Of a stretch of DNA of 64,000 bases, positions 1-10,095 are shown piece after piece (position 1 is the first letter of the stretch; each line of letters opens with the position of its first letter). Both the position numbers and the translations under genes were made by a program. The notes beneath the pieces were generated by a model. It saw only the letters and a list, made by a program, of their open reading frames with translations. It did no database searches and had not been told where the DNA came from. This DNA is from Shinisaurus crocodilurus. Lineage: Eukaryota > Chordata > Lepidosauria > Squamata > Shinisauridae. The stretch is taken from contig JAHFWL010000171.1 in the NCBI GenBank assembly GCA_021292165.1, forward strand, positions 248,001 to 312,000, written 5' to 3'.

Positions 1-112
1 TTCTCTCTCAGCCTCAGCCCACAGCCACACCTGCAATATGGGATGACAGCGCTGACCTGTCTGGCCGGGCTGTTTGTAAGGATTAAAACAATACAACCAG
101 TATTTAAGGTTC

Positions 113-760
113 ATAATTATTTATTTATTTATTAATTACGGTATTATTTATATTTATTTATCGCCCATCTGGCCAGCCACTGGCCACCCTGGGCGATGTA
201 CATAGAATAAAAACAATAAAATACATTTAAAACAGTATAAAAATTTTAAAATCTTAACCCACCCCATATTCCCGCCTGAACAGCCAGGTTTTTAATGAGC
301 GGTGGAAGCTCAGCAGAGAGGGGGCATGGCGGAGGTCACTCGGGAGAGAGTTCCACAGTACGGGGGCCGCCACGGAAAAGGCCCTTTTCCTCGTCCCCAC
401 CAGTCTAGCTGCTCTGGCTGAAGGGACAAGGAGAAGGCCGTCCATGGCAGATCTTGTTGAGCGGCCCACTTGGTGTTGCGGTAGACGCTCCTTGAGATAG
501 ACTGGACCGGAGCCGTATAGGGTTTTAAAGGTCAAAACCAACACCTTGAATTCGGCTCGGCAAGCAACTGGTAGCCAGTGCAACTCCCTCAGCACTGGCG
601 TGATGTGGTCCCGCCGGCGGCAGCCTTTAACCAGGCGAGCCGCCGCGTTCCGTACCAGCTGAAGCTTCAAGGGTAACCCCACGTAGAGCGCATTACAGTA
701 GTCTAGGCGAGAGGAGACCAAGGCATGAACCACTGATGGGAGCAGGTGATTAGGAAGGTA
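113..760 (-). mobile_element. L2-like LINE, 5'-truncated 3' end (copy 1)
   Basis: On the minus strand an open frame (about 755 to 254) encodes the C-terminal end of a non-LTR retrotransposon ORF2, with SRLDYCNALYVGLP, RRRDHITPVLRELHWLPV and FSVAAPVLWNSLPSDLR. A short 3' UTR follows and ends in an A/T-rich (TATTTATTT) tail at the left. The family motifs are typical of the reverse-transcriptase C-terminus of the CR1/L2 group; L2-like is my best assignment. The endonuclease and catalytic RT core are missing. A few codons of the consensus GLPLKTVRKLQL stretch are deleted, so this is a dead copy. Sister copies lie at 51040 and 59380 in the same orientation. Confidence 0.8.
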
Positions 761-1559
761 GGGGGCGCAGCTGCCGTATCAGAGGGCACTGCATGCTGCT
801 ATTACCTGTTGCTTCTTACCGCGTCCTCGGTGGACATGGAGGACAAAAGTCCCCTTTCTCTTCTGGCTCCCTTTTGGGTATCTCAAAAACTGTCGTTCTG
901 TTCTCCCTCACTCCTGTCTTACCTCTATCCAGTTTTCTCAGGCTTTTCACATGGGATTTGTCAGCAGCCCTCAATCATCTTTATAGTTCTCTTCCCAGTC
1001 CTTCTCGAGCTGCCAACATCCTGCTTGAACGATAGCGTTATGAAATGAATGCCAGGCTCGGGACGGATATGCTCGGTGCTTCAAGAAATGGCCCATTTAC
1101 GTACTCCTGACTCTTTGAAATGATGCTCTTGCTGGTGCCGTTTTAAATGCTGTCGGCCATATTTGCTGCAGCATGATGATGCTGGCTCGAGATCATTTCG
1201 TTATCCGGGAGAATCCCGCAGACAAATGGGCCGGGCCATTCCCTCTCCCCCCCACCCAGGGGCCGTCAGCTGACCTACGTCGTACGTCCGGTAGCAGCGT
1301 CTGGTGGCAGGGACCTCACGCACAGCTGCCGGGTTTCATTATAGTGCAGTGCATGTATGCGCGTACGTATCCTAAGGACGTGCTTGGGATAATGGTTGAT
1401 TCTGGATAGCAGGAGGAAATGACAGGAGCCATGGGAAGTGGAGGGAAAAGGCAGAGGTTTGGCCGGGCCAGTTGGAGGGGCTTTGTCGGTCTGATGTGGC
1501 GTGTGGCCTGCTGGTGAAGAAGCAGGATCTTATTTCTCAAAGCATGTCGTTGCCTGGCT
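761..1559. other. Unique sequence, nothing recognised
   Basis: No convincing coding exon, RNA gene or repeat is seen here. CpG content rises toward the right, leading into the CpG island. Confidence 0.4.
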
Positions 1560-2382
1560 TATGGCCCGTTATGGCCCATCTGGTGCCCGCTGCGCCAGTG
1601 CCCCCAGCTCTGTTCGGCGGTTGAGAAATGTGCTCAAACGCGGTTCAGGCACGAGTGGCAAGTAAGCGGCGTGACCGCACGGCCCCGATTCCGCTCACCA
1701 GGATTTGAGGCAGGGGTGCACAGCCACGCAAGCACCCTCGCTCGGATTCTCACAGGCATCCCTCGAGTGCACCCCTGACCCTCCCTCCCTCCCTCCCAGG
1801 CCAGCGTAGGGTTCCTGTGTGCTGGCCCCTCGGCCTGCCCTGGCCCTCTTGCTCTTGCCCGCCCGCCTGCGTTTGTTCCGTCCCTGGAAAGCTCGCTCTG
1901 CCCGCAAGGAGCCCCGTCCTGGATTTCGCTCTTCGCCGCTGCAGCCTGAAATCGAATCCAGCCCCCTTCCCCGGCCCGCTGAGCTTTTACGAGCGAGCGC
2001 TTTGCTTTGACATTATTTTTAGGAATTTCTCCAGCCTGTGGCCGGGGCTCAGGAGAGGAGGGGAGCAGGGGAAGCGGCTTGCCTTTCCTCCCAGGCAGGC
2101 AGGCAGGCAGGAGGCCGCCGCCGGCCGCTTTGGCTGCCGCTCTGCTCGTTAACAGAGCAGTTGCTGTTCGGCGGCTGCCAGAGCCTCGGGTTACCGGTGC
2201 GTGAGGGGCTGTGGCTGGGTGCAGTGGGGCGGACGGGGGGAGGGGGGAGGGTGCAGGCGCGGGCCGGGGGCTTTGGTGGGGGACCGAAATGGTGCGGGGG
2301 ATTCGGCGGGCGTGTTCTCAAGTCTCCAGCCGCAGCCAGCATTAAGAATAGCTCCCCCTTTCCTTTTTCTTTCCCTCCCCAG

Positions 2383-2457
2383 ATTTTGTGATCTGGCAGC
2401 CTGCAAGGCCATGGGGAACGACAGAGGCAGAAGCAGAAGCAGCAGCAGGACTTGAAG
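2383..2457 (+). other. IL11RA: Candidate non-coding 5' UTR exon of IL11RA
   Basis: A long pyrimidine tract and AG end at 2382, and a near-consensus donor (GAAG followed by gtaagc) begins at 2458, framing a 75-nt exon at the edge of the CpG island. The exon has no frame that could continue into the IL11RA coding exons. Its own ATG opens a 14-codon frame that stops 2 nt before the donor. Joining it to the coding exon at 49532 gives AAG|ATG, with A at -3. The exon structure is directly visible. Membership of IL11RA is inferred, and the exon could belong to another transcript. Confidence 0.45.
2411..2455 (+). CDS. Upstream ORF (14 codons) in the candidate 5' UTR exon
   Basis: The ATG has an optimal context (GCCATGG). 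It encodes MGNDRGRSRSSSRT and ends in TGA, all inside the 75-nt exon. If the exon splices to 49532, the mRNA reads TGA-AG-ATG, so this uORF ends two bases before the IL11RA start. A well-initiated uORF in that position would be expected to reduce or gate translation of the main frame by reinitiation. That expectation is inferred from general uORF behaviour. Confidence 0.35.
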   Translation: MGNDRGRSRSSSRT

Positions 2458-2657
2458 GTAAGCTGCAGGGGCTGTGCTCCTGGGCTCCCCCCCCCCCCTC
2501 GCGGATTGGGGAAGGAGGGAGCCTGCGGGCGTGCACGTGTGTGGGTCTGGGTGCTGCGGTCCTGTCCAGCTGCATCCTTCACGAGGTGCCGTAGGAGAGG
2601 TTCTGCGGTTCGGAATTGGTGCAAGCACCGCTCGTAGGATCGGGTGCCCCGGAGCAT

Positions 2658-3009
2658 GCGTGTCCGTATCCGTGGGACGTACCTACCCTCTAAGCGTACT
2701 CATTCGGAATGCTGAACTGTGGGTTGCGGAGGAATTGGTGGAGGCATTCCGGCGGCAGCCCAGCACATCTGAGTCACGATCTACTGAGTCAGAACTCGCA
2801 AGACCCCTTGAGTCAGTGGGGTTGCTCCACATGCTGGACTCTTGGGTGTCTGAGTCAGAGTGTTGGTAAACGTGAGCTCGGTTCAAAAGAGCGTGGTCGG
2901 CTTGTGTGATGCAGGCACTTCTTTACCTTCCTTGGTGTTTTGCGTTTCCCTCACAGTGAGGAACGGTCCCTTACAACTGTAGACTGCTTGCTTGCTTGCT
3001 TGCTTGCTT
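2658..3009. other. No gene; unique sequence with (CTTG)n at its right end
   Basis: No exon or repeat is recognised except a short CTTG tetranucleotide run at about 2986-3008. Confidence 0.4.
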
Positions 3010-3120
3010 ATGTATTTAAGTGCATACGCTTGCTTATGTACTTCTGTCCCACCTTTTAGGGGGAAACCCATACAAGATGGCTTACAGCAATTAATAAGTG
3101 AAACAGTAAAATATTAAAAA
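3010..3120 (-). repeat. Possible L2-like LINE 3' UTR fragment
   Basis: The A/T-rich block with a tcccacctttt...gcttacagcaatta pattern resembles the 3' UTR ends of reptile L2-like elements seen elsewhere in the window, for example at 56190 and 62440. No coding part is attached. Confidence 0.35.
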
Positions 3121-3914
3121 TGTTACTAGTTTGATTCCTTAGTCCTGTCCTATTGCTACTGAAAGGGTTTACTTCCAAATTTATTACCAAATTTATGGCT
3201 GGTAAAATGTAACCGTAATATGCTGTGGCAGTGGTTCGGGGCTGCTACTTCAGCACTTTCCCTTTACTGCTTGCAGGATTTACTCTAAACTTACACTCTG
3301 AGTTCCTGATCTGTTCTGGGAAAACGAAGCCAGACCTGTTAGCAATGACAGTAACAGTCTGCATCTCACCCAAATCTCCAAGGTCAACCCAAACCAACCT
3401 TTTAATAGTAATATAAACCACGTGGGTGTGTAGAAAGTTTCACAGTGTGTACTCTGCATTTATGAGATTCTCTCCCTTGGAGATTTACAAAGCCCAGCAT
3501 TATTATATTTTCAAAATGATGTAAGGTCTCCTTGTGCTGGATTCTGGGTCTCTGGATAAGCAGTTAAAAGGTTGGGGCAGGGGTAGAGTTAAGAGACCAG
3601 CTCAGCGTTATCTGTTTAGTTAGATTTTTAAACGGACAATTTGTGTGTTTTATCTATTTGCTGCCCCAAGTCCCCAGGATGGAGCCAGCTATACCCTCAC
3701 ATAATTAAGTTACTTCTCTTTCATTAGCCATTTATTAAGCGGATAGGTTATTTTAAGTTCATTTCTGATTGTTCCGTTGCTGTGGGCAATCCCTCTGGTG
3801 TCAGTGAGTCAGAGGGAATGGCTCTTGGATTTGCCGTGACATATCTCTGGCTTAGGAGCCTGTATAGATCTGGGTTTACCTTGCATTTACTGGTACTAAT
3901 CCAGCTCTGCTCCT
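3121..3914. other. Unique A/T-rich sequence, nothing recognised
   Basis: No long frame, splice-framed exon or repeat was recognised. Confidence 0.35.
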
Positions 3915-3919
3915 TTGAA

Positions 3920-4418
3920 GTACAATAGAAAAGAGCTGGGTATGTTTAGCCTGGAGAAGAGAAGATTAGGGGGAGACGTGATAGCAGTCTTCAAATATCT
4001 GAAAGGCTGTCATGCGGAAGATGGACCGGGCTTGTTCTCTGTCGCTCCCGAGGGCAAGGCTAGGACCGAGGGGTGGAAATTGCAGGGAAGCAGATTCTGG
4101 CTACAGGGTTGTTGTGAGGATAAAATGGAGAGGAGAAGGAAGAGGATTATGTAAGCCGCCTTGGGTTCCTTGCAGGAAAAAAGGCGGGGTATAAATATAA
4201 TAAATAAATAAATAAATAAATAAACAAACTTCCCAACAATGAGAGCTGTTCAGCAGTGGGGCAGACTGCCTCGGGAGGTCGTGGGTTGTCCTCCACAGGA
4301 GATATTAAGCAGAGGCTGGACAGCAGTCTGTCAGGGATGCTGTCTGTCGATTCCTGCATTGATCAGGGAGGGGGTACACTACAAGACCTCTAAGGTCCAT
4401 TCCCACTCTGCAATTTTC
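3920..4418 (+). mobile_element. Old CR1 LINE 3' fragment, interrupted by a SINE
   Basis: The + strand encodes a degraded version of the CR1 ORF2 C-terminus ([28 protein letters not shown]) and then, beyond a SINE insertion at 4107-4230, RAVQQWGRLPREVV. This copy is more diverged than the other CR1 copies in the window and belongs to an older subfamily. Confidence 0.8.
4107..4230 (+). mobile_element. Sauria-type SINE, 5'-truncated, nested in CR1
   Basis: The body (cagggttgttgtgaggat...taagccgccttggg) and the ggcggggtataaat tail with an (AAAT/AATA) run match the full-length copies at 25256 and 27523. The tRNA-like head is missing. It splits the CR1 coding sequence, so it inserted after the CR1 copy. 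Confidence 0.85.
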
Positions 4419-4560
4419 ATAATAGAGTTGGAAGGAGCCTACAAGGCCATCGAGTCCAACCCCCTGCTCAGTGCAGGAAACTAGAGGAGGGGTCTCCCAT
4501 CCAAGTATAATCACCAGGCTTGACCCTGCTTAGCTTTCCACGCTCAGACAAGCTGAGCCT
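4419..4560 (-). mobile_element. SINE with 5S-rRNA-like head and CR1-like tail (copy 1)
   Basis: Read on the minus strand, the head resembles the internal promoter region of 5S rRNA (aagctaagcagggt, then acttggatgggagacc). It runs through a short linker into a CR1-like 3' end (ctgcactgagcagggggttggactcgatggcc...). The same head-to-tail junction occurs at 9941-10095 and 52290-52460, so this is a SINE family and not a chance junction. Confidence 0.7.
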
Positions 4561-4819
4561 CGGGATTGTATAACAACCTAGAGAAGCTGTGTCTTTCTGG
4601 ATTTATTGGGCTGCTGAAATTTCTTCTGGGTCCCAAGCGACTGACTCGGTAGCGGTCACTCGAGGTATTGCAGTCGAGTATACATACTCCAAAGACTTTT
4701 TGCGTTCGCTGGGCTAGCATGGTTGAAGGATGGCAACATCTGTGTCACTGGCCCAAAAGGGGGTGGCGACGTGGTCAGCGTGTCTGGTGGCCTTTGGATT
4801 TCTCAGCTCCAAGTGAGTC

Positions 4820-4891
4820 CATCCTCCCTGAGGTGCCCCCAGATGTTTTGGACTATATCTCCCATCTTTTAGTATTTTGTGGTGGTGGTGG

Positions 4892-4943
<52 letters not shown>

Positions 4944-5055
4944 ATAAATATAATTAATAAATCTCCCAGCATTCCTGACCATTGGCTATGCCATCTGGGG
5001 CTGATAGGAGTTGAAGTTCCAGACATCTGCAGGGCGCCAGGTTGGGGGAACTGAC
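4820..5055. mobile_element. Old hAT-like palindromic MITE split by (GAT)n
   Basis: The left arm (gtgcccccagatgttttggactat) and right arm (gagttgaagttccagacatctg...ggcgccaggttgggg) are inverted copies of one another and of the palindromic MITE family in this window. A (GGT)n(GAT)n run lies between them at 4880-4943. Confidence 0.6.
4880..4943. repeat. (GAT)n microsatellite
   Basis: A run of GGT units followed by about 17 GAT units, inside the old palindromic element. Confidence 0.95.
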
Positions 5056-5096
5056 CTACTCCATCAGACTCTTGGGCAAATAAAAATGTCGTCTCC

Positions 5097-5225
5097 TGAT
5101 TTATTTATTTATTTATTTTATACCCCACCATTTTTCCTGAAAGGAACCCAAGGCGGATTACATAATCCTCCTCCTCCTCTCCATTTTATCCTCACAACAA
5201 CCCTGTGAGGTAGGTTGGGCTGATG
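5097..5225 (-). mobile_element. Sauria-type SINE, 3' part
   Basis: This is the reverse complement of the Sauria SINE 3' half. The (TATT)n tail, ataccccaccattttt, cctaaggcgg-like body and cctcacaacaaccctgtgagg are all present. The tRNA-like head is absent. Confidence 0.85.
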
Positions 5226-5479
5226 CCAAAAGGGCAATGCCCCCCTTGAGAGGGCACCTCATAAGTGGGGAGCCGTGCCGCAAAAGAGCCCCCTCTGCAG
5301 GCACCATCTATCTAACCACAGGTGGTGGAGAACCACGGGCTGGGGGGGGGGAGACCATTGTGTCTGGGCGGTCTCATGTGGCAGAATTCAATCCTTCAGG
5401 TGAGAGAAGACTGAGCGGCCTGAGCTCCTTGATGACTGTCCCACGTGCCATACTGAGCAGCTTTCCCTATAGGGCCTGG

Positions 5480-6036
5480 TCATAGAATCAAAGAATCATA
5501 GAAAAGTAGAGTTGGAAGGGGCCCACAAGGCCATCGAGTCCAACCCCCTGCTCAATGCAGGAATCTAGGTCAAAGCATCTCTGACAGATGTCTGTCCAGC
5601 TGCACCTTGAATGCCTCCAGAGTGGGAGAGCCCACAACCTCCCTAGGTAGTTGATTCCATTGTCTTATTGCTCTGACAGTCAGGAAATTTTTCCTGATGT
5701 TTAGGTGGAATCTAGGTTCCTGTAACTTGAGCCCATTATTCCGTGTCCTGCAAACTGGGATGAACGAGAAGAGATCTTTGCCCTCCTCTGTGTGACATCC
5801 CTTCAAATACTGGAAGAGTGCGATCATATCTCCCCTCAGTCTCCTCTTCTGAAGGCTAAACATGCCCAGTTCTTTCAGTCTCTCCTCATAGGGCCTTGTT
5901 TCCAGTCCCTTTATCATCCTTGTTGCCCTCCTCTGAACCCTCTCCAGTTTGTCTATGTCCTTCTTAAAGTGAGGTGCCCAGAACTGGACGCAGTACTCAA
6001 GATGAGGCCTAACCAGTGCCGAGTAAAGGGGAATTA
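5480..6036 (-). mobile_element. CR1 LINE 3' end
   Basis: The minus strand encodes the C-terminus of CR1 ORF2: [76 protein letters not shown] and the terminal [19 protein letters not shown]. The CR1 3' UTR and ATTCTATG-type octamers follow at 5480. The endonuclease and catalytic RT core are missing, as in most CR1 copies. The frame is intact over the retained part, so this is a fairly young insertion. Confidence 0.93.
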
Positions 6037-6052
6037 TCCCCTGCAGGATAAT

Positions 6053-6165
6053 TGGACTGTGTGTTGGACTGCAGTGCCCATCATTCCCAGCCAGCATGGC
6101 CATGGGTGGAGAACGGTGGGTGTTGCGCAGTCCAACACATTTGGAGGGCACCCGGTTGGGGAAGG
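6053..6165. mobile_element. Old palindromic hAT-like MITE remnant
   Basis: The segment ttggactgcagtgcccatcattcccagccagcatggcca... with agtccaacacatttggagggcacccggttggggaaggc is a degraded copy of the inverted-repeat family that is better preserved at 12008 and elsewhere. Confidence 0.55.
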
Positions 6166-6260
6166 CCGGCATCACCTGCTCCCTGGTCCACGTAACTGGA
6201 CTGAACCCGGGACCTTTTGCTGGCCAAGAAAGTGCCCTCCCACGGAACGATGATGGCTCC
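6166..6260 (-). repeat. tRNA-derived SINE fragment (second SINE family)
   Basis: The minus strand carries a B-box-like ggtcccgggttcagtcc, as in the better copy at 15776-15951. The fragment is short and diverged. Confidence 0.4.
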
Positions 6261-7224
6261 TCCCCTCAAGGGGCGAAGACGCAGGGTTAAGTTCCCAAGA
6301 GAACTGCCAAGGGGTGAAGCCTGTCTGGAGAAGTTGGCCCCTCATTCCAGGATACGTGCAACCTAGCTGTGACTACTCAGGTCTGACAGAAACACATTCT
6401 GCACATGCTCAGGGACCTTAAAACATTTCCATATCACGTGTTTTACGTCTGAATTCCAAAGGGGTTCCCTGTGGCTGAACGTTTCTGAGCCACAGTGTAG
6501 GCAAAAGCCAGAGGTTTGGAGTTTTCAAATATGGATTTCAGTGTTGGAATAAAATTCCATTTTAATGAGGTTTTATGTTGTCCCTTTTCATTTTATTGCC
6601 TTCCCTGAGCCTTTGGAACAGGGCAGACAATAAAGACGTCGTCCAGCTCGCCCAGAGCACTCTTAAATTACCATCAGAAGAGCCAGTGCTCGTTGGGGCA
6701 CTGCCATGTTAGAAGCAAAGAGAAATGGTCCCACAGTCGAGGCCATGACGGGGCCAGCCAGTGGTGCAGGCAGAGGCGCTGAGCTTCGTGGGTAGCTTTG
6801 GGAAGGGCCGTAGTTCAGTGCAAGAGCCCGAGCTTTGATTGCAGAAGATGCCAGGGTGGACCCCTGGCGTCCCCAGCTGAAAATGGGCCCCAGAGTCCAG
6901 TAAGAAGGCTGCAAAGACCCTTGCCAGGAGCCCTGGCACAGCCCATGCCAAGGATTTTGTTGTGAAGCTAAGTCGAGGAAGGAAGGTGAATTGAAGCTTC
7001 AGTAGTGGAGATTTGATGCCAAATATCCATCCCCATTTTAAAATGTTGGTTGTTGCCTGAGTCACAAGTCCCAGCAGCTAACTTGACAATATGGCTGCTT
7101 CTGGCCTCCTTGGAGCACTCGACTGTTTCGGGTAAAACAATATGGCCACTGAATAGATACTGTGCGTGGTGGGGTGTGTGTGCGGAATGGCTCTGTGTGG
7201 ATTTCTGAAGTGTTCAGGCTGTTT
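6261..7224. other. Unique sequence, nothing recognised
   Basis: Open frames here are short and lack splice-framed conservation. No repeat family was recognised. Confidence 0.35.
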
Positions 7225-7475
7225 TCAGTTTACATTCTGAACTTGGTTCAGTAATTTCGGTTTCGGTAATTTAAAAATCCAGGACTTCACTGTGTTGTGC
7301 AAAAAGGGTGATTTTGAATTCGGGGCATGATGATGGAAATTTCCTGGGGGACAGTCCAGAAAATTTCCATCATCATGCCCTGAATTCAAAACCACCCTTT
7401 GCACAACACGGTAAAGTCCTGGATTTTTAAATTACCGAAACTGAAATCTACTGAACCGAGTTCAGAAATGGAGAC
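7225..7475. repeat. Long imperfect palindrome (~115-bp arms)
   Basis: The left arm runs to about 7345 (ending gcatgatgatggaaatttcc) and the right arm starts at about 7358 (gaaaatttccatcatcatgc). They are inverted copies with only scattered mismatches, separated by a spacer of about 10 bp. The arms include taatttaaaaatccaggact and its complement. This is probably a foldback DNA transposon, or an inverted duplication able to form a long hairpin RNA. No target duplication was identified. Confidence 0.8.
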
Positions 7476-7571
7476 AGTTGGATACTGTTTCCTTCAATGT
7501 ACAGGGATGACGTTCATCATTACTACCTCTTCATCCACTATTTCACCCTGGTGTTCATCGATCCTGGGAGG

Positions 7572-7736
7572 CAGGGCCGGTGCTTCCATTAGGCGAACTA
7601 GGCGGCTGCCTAGGGCGCAGGGCTAAAGAGGGCGCCAGAAATGCCTTGAAAAAAAATACAGTGCTCTCAAGTGGGAAGGGGGGGCGCTAAATATCTGATC
7701 TTGCCTAGGGCACCAAACTGCCTTGCACCGGTCCTG
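7572..7736. mobile_element. Short hAT-type element with perfect 8-bp TSD
   Basis: The termini are CAGGGCCGGTGC and its complement GCACCGGTCCTG, flanked by the perfect direct repeat CTGGGAGG at 7564-7571 and 7737-7744. Terminal CAG and 8-bp target duplications are hAT hallmarks. At 165 bp it can only be non-autonomous. Its ends and subterminal cctagggcgc/gcctagggcacc motifs relate it to the larger element at 58336-58917. Confidence 0.88.
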
Positions 7737-7763
7737 CTGGGAGGTATTCCCTGAAACTTAAGG

Positions 7764-7821
7764 CAGTCTTCTCCAACCTGGTGCCCTCCAGATGTGGTGG
7801 TCACCAGATTGGGGAAAGCTG
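7764..7821. mobile_element. Deleted palindromic hAT-like MITE
   Basis: The termini cagtcttctccaacctggtg and caccagattggggaaagctg are related to the palindromic family, with the middle deleted. The flanks acttaagg and ctctaagg match at 6 of 8 positions, consistent with an aged target duplication. Confidence 0.6.
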
Positions 7822-9064
7822 CTCTAAGGGCGTATCTGCAGCATAGACTTAAAACTAGTTATATCCCCTCTCTTCCCAGGGAATGCTTGGAATTGAAGTT
7901 CTTGAGCGGAGACTAGGGATCTCTCACATGATTCATAGCATCTCACCAACCACAGTTCCCATGATGCTTTGGGGGAAGCCATGATGGTTAAAGTGGTATG
8001 AAATGGATCTGAAGGTTTTTTTTAGTGCAGATATGCCCTGGGAGCACACGGGTATCTTGTGTGTGTGCCCTGGAATTATCTGATGGAGCATTTAAGGTCA
8101 TTTTTCGAAGTGATGCTAAAAATGCTTTTCAATCTGAAAAGTGTGAAGTTGGTTAATGAGGTGTAGTGGAAGAAAGCCATTTTTAAAATAGAAGGTATAT
8201 GCTAGTTGATGAAGGTGTTCCGTCCCCCCCCCAACCGCTTGAATTATGGTTGTGAGAAATGGGGAATAGCAGGCTTGCATGTGAAAATGGGCCACGGCAG
8301 TGTTGTTCAAACGGTGTTGTTGGAAGTTTTGGGGATCCTCCATGAGAAGGTCAGTGACAGAAGACAAACCTTCCTGAAAGGCGGCTTGCCCACCGCCGCT
8401 GAGCCTCCCCTTCGATCCGCAAACGCAAGGGAGTGTGGTGTTGGGTGTGTTCCTGGATGTGTCCTTGGTTCACACAGAGCAGCGCTGGTGCCCAGCAAGG
8501 TTGGCCGTCACCCCACGTGAACGCCCTAGAACAGTTCCCAGAATCCACTGCAACAAAACACTGGTTCCTTGGCAGGCACTCCCAACTTGAAAGTTTGCAA
8601 CCCGCTGGAATACGGCATGGATGTTGAAATCGATCGGGTTTTGCTCCAGTGTTTTCAGTATTGTCCTCTGCCTGTATGAAATTGGGCCACAGAAATTCGA
8701 AAATGTTTGCAAAGAAATCTGAATACTTAATGAGAAATACAGACAGGCCTCATGGGTGAGAGGCTCAGGGCTGAACTGCAGGACTGAAAACCAGACTTTT
8801 CTTTCTACATGGGTTAAAAACACATGTGGCAAGATGCTTCGGGGCCTGCATGTGACAGGCGCTGTGTGTTTTCCCATGCAACTCATTGCTTTCCCATAAC
8901 GCCGTCTGTACCTGCAGCTACCAGTTTGCATGAGCATTTTCTGACCTTGCAGATAAGTGGGGTGGGGGTGGGGGTGGCGGGTGGGCTGGAGCAGCTACAG
9001 AAATTCTAGTAAATTCATTTTCACCCTGAGGGAGAAGCCTTGTTCTCACACCAAATTGGATAGT
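7822..9064. other. No gene recognised
   Basis: The stretch at about 8620-8800 may be part of a diverged interspersed repeat. No exon or RNA gene is supported. There is a G-rich run near 8958-8990. Confidence 0.3.
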
Positions 9065-9783
9065 GTTTACGTTTGTTGTATTTTGGAATGATATATTTTG
9101 GCTTCGACCTTCGAACTGTGATAATGACCACGGCTTATCTTGGAACTGGACAGATTTACGACAATGGCTTTGAAGGGCTGCTGCGAGATTTTGGGGAAAA
9201 AAAATTAGTTCAGGGGTGGGCAACTTCCATGGGTCGGGGGGCTACACTGACCCGCCCGAACCCACTGGGGCCTCTCCCCATGCCCACTGAATTTGCCACC
9301 GCCACCAAATTTGCCATGGAGGCAGCAATATTCATGCCAACCTAGCGAGAAAACAAGGCGAGTGCAAATTGAGCGGCACTGGACACAGTGGGGGTCGCAA
9401 AAACAATGGAGGGGGTGCCTGCAGCCTGCGTGCTGCCCATCCCTGCCTTAGTTGAACTGCAAGGAGATTCTGTGTCTCTCTTTAAGGACCCTGTTAGGTT
9501 GGGCGCAGTTTTCCAACAGAACAAGAAGTATTACTGGGGTTAAGGAGGACTTGCCCTACCTCTGAGATACAGGGAGGGCGAAGGGAGCTGCCCCGCCCCA
9601 GCGCACACGCCAAATTCCACTCTCCAGTTACTCTCCTGAACAAGAACCGCATTTCCCCCTGTCATTTTCCAGGCCACAATGCTTCACCCCAGGGCACGGC
9701 ACAGATCTGGGCCATGCCCAAATCCCTGAGCTAGGAAGGAAGGAAACTGCCGCCAGCCACCCGGCCCCTCTTTCGGCAGAGGT
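9065..9783 (+). repeat. Inverted-repeat copy A (~720 bp) with nested hAT-like insert
   Basis: This 719-bp segment is matched almost base for base, in reverse complement, by 17512-18232. Both copies share an internal segment with hAT-like ends (see 9211-9445), so that insert predates their duplication. Sequence outside the two boundaries does not match. This is either an unrecognised repeat family or an inverted segmental duplication. Confidence 0.9.
9211..9445. mobile_element. hAT-like insert inside inverted repeat A
   Basis: The termini are caggggtgggcaacttcc and ctgcgtgctgcccatccctg. The flanks aattagtt and ccttagtt agree at 6 of 8 positions, like an aged 8-bp target duplication. The corresponding segment in copy B is about 17850-18086. 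Confidence 0.55.
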
Positions 9784-9854
9784 ATTGGATAGATAGGGGG
9801 GCAGGGGTGGTGGATTGCAGTGGCAGGCCCACCCCTTAGCCCCAGGCATTCTTT

Positions 9855-9935
9855 GGGTCTTCTGCATTTTGACCTATAAAGCCTTGCACAGCTCAGGACC
9901 GCAATACCTGACGGAACGCCTCTCCCTGTATGGGC
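9855..9935 (+). mobile_element. Small L2-like LINE coding fragment
   Basis: The + frame reads TYKALHSSGPQYLTERLSLY, a typical L2-like ORF2 C-terminal motif (compare TFKTLYGSGPVYLKERL in the copies at 113 and 51040). It is only about 80 bp long and is followed directly by the 5S/CR1-like SINE. Confidence 0.6.
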
Positions 9936-9940
9936 CTATA

Positions 9941-10095
9941 GATTCATAGATTCATAGAGTCGGAAGGGGCCTACAAGGCCATCGAGTCCAACCCCCCTGC
10001 TCAGTGCAGGAAACTAGAGGCGGGGTCTCCCATCCAAGTAATAACCTGGCCTGACCCTGCTTAGCTTTCCACGCTCAGACAAGCTGAGCCAGCGT
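9941..10095 (-). mobile_element. SINE with 5S-rRNA-like head and CR1-like tail (copy 2)
   Basis: On the minus strand a 5S-like head (ggaaagctaagcagggtcag, then attacttggatgggagac) joins a CR1-like tail through cctgcactgagcagg and ends in an octamer-like gattcatagattcatag run. This is the best-preserved of the three copies. Confidence 0.75.

Larger units (their letters stand above)
1560..2650 (+). promoter_or_regulatory. CpG island, candidate IL11RA promoter
   Basis: This stretch is GC-rich and keeps many CpG dinucleotides, unlike most of the window, where CpG is depleted. It contains GGGCGG-type boxes and no obvious TATA box. It surrounds a strong candidate 5' UTR exon at 2383-2457 on the + strand. 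A plausible first-exon donor (ACCG followed by gtgcgtgag) lies at 2196/2197. CpG islands of this kind commonly mark vertebrate promoters. Assignment to IL11RA rests on strand, on the need for an upstream non-coding exon, and on the absence of another recognisable gene in between. Confidence 0.5.

Noticed and set aside
2049..2657. 202-codon minus-strand open frame in the first CpG island
   Set aside because: GC-rich low-complexity translation (proline, arginine runs). It runs antisense over the well-framed exon at 2383-2457.
9990..10095. 5S rRNA gene or pseudogene
   Set aside because: Only the internal part resembles 5S rRNA, and it is fused to a CR1-like tail in the same way at three loci, so it is a SINE.
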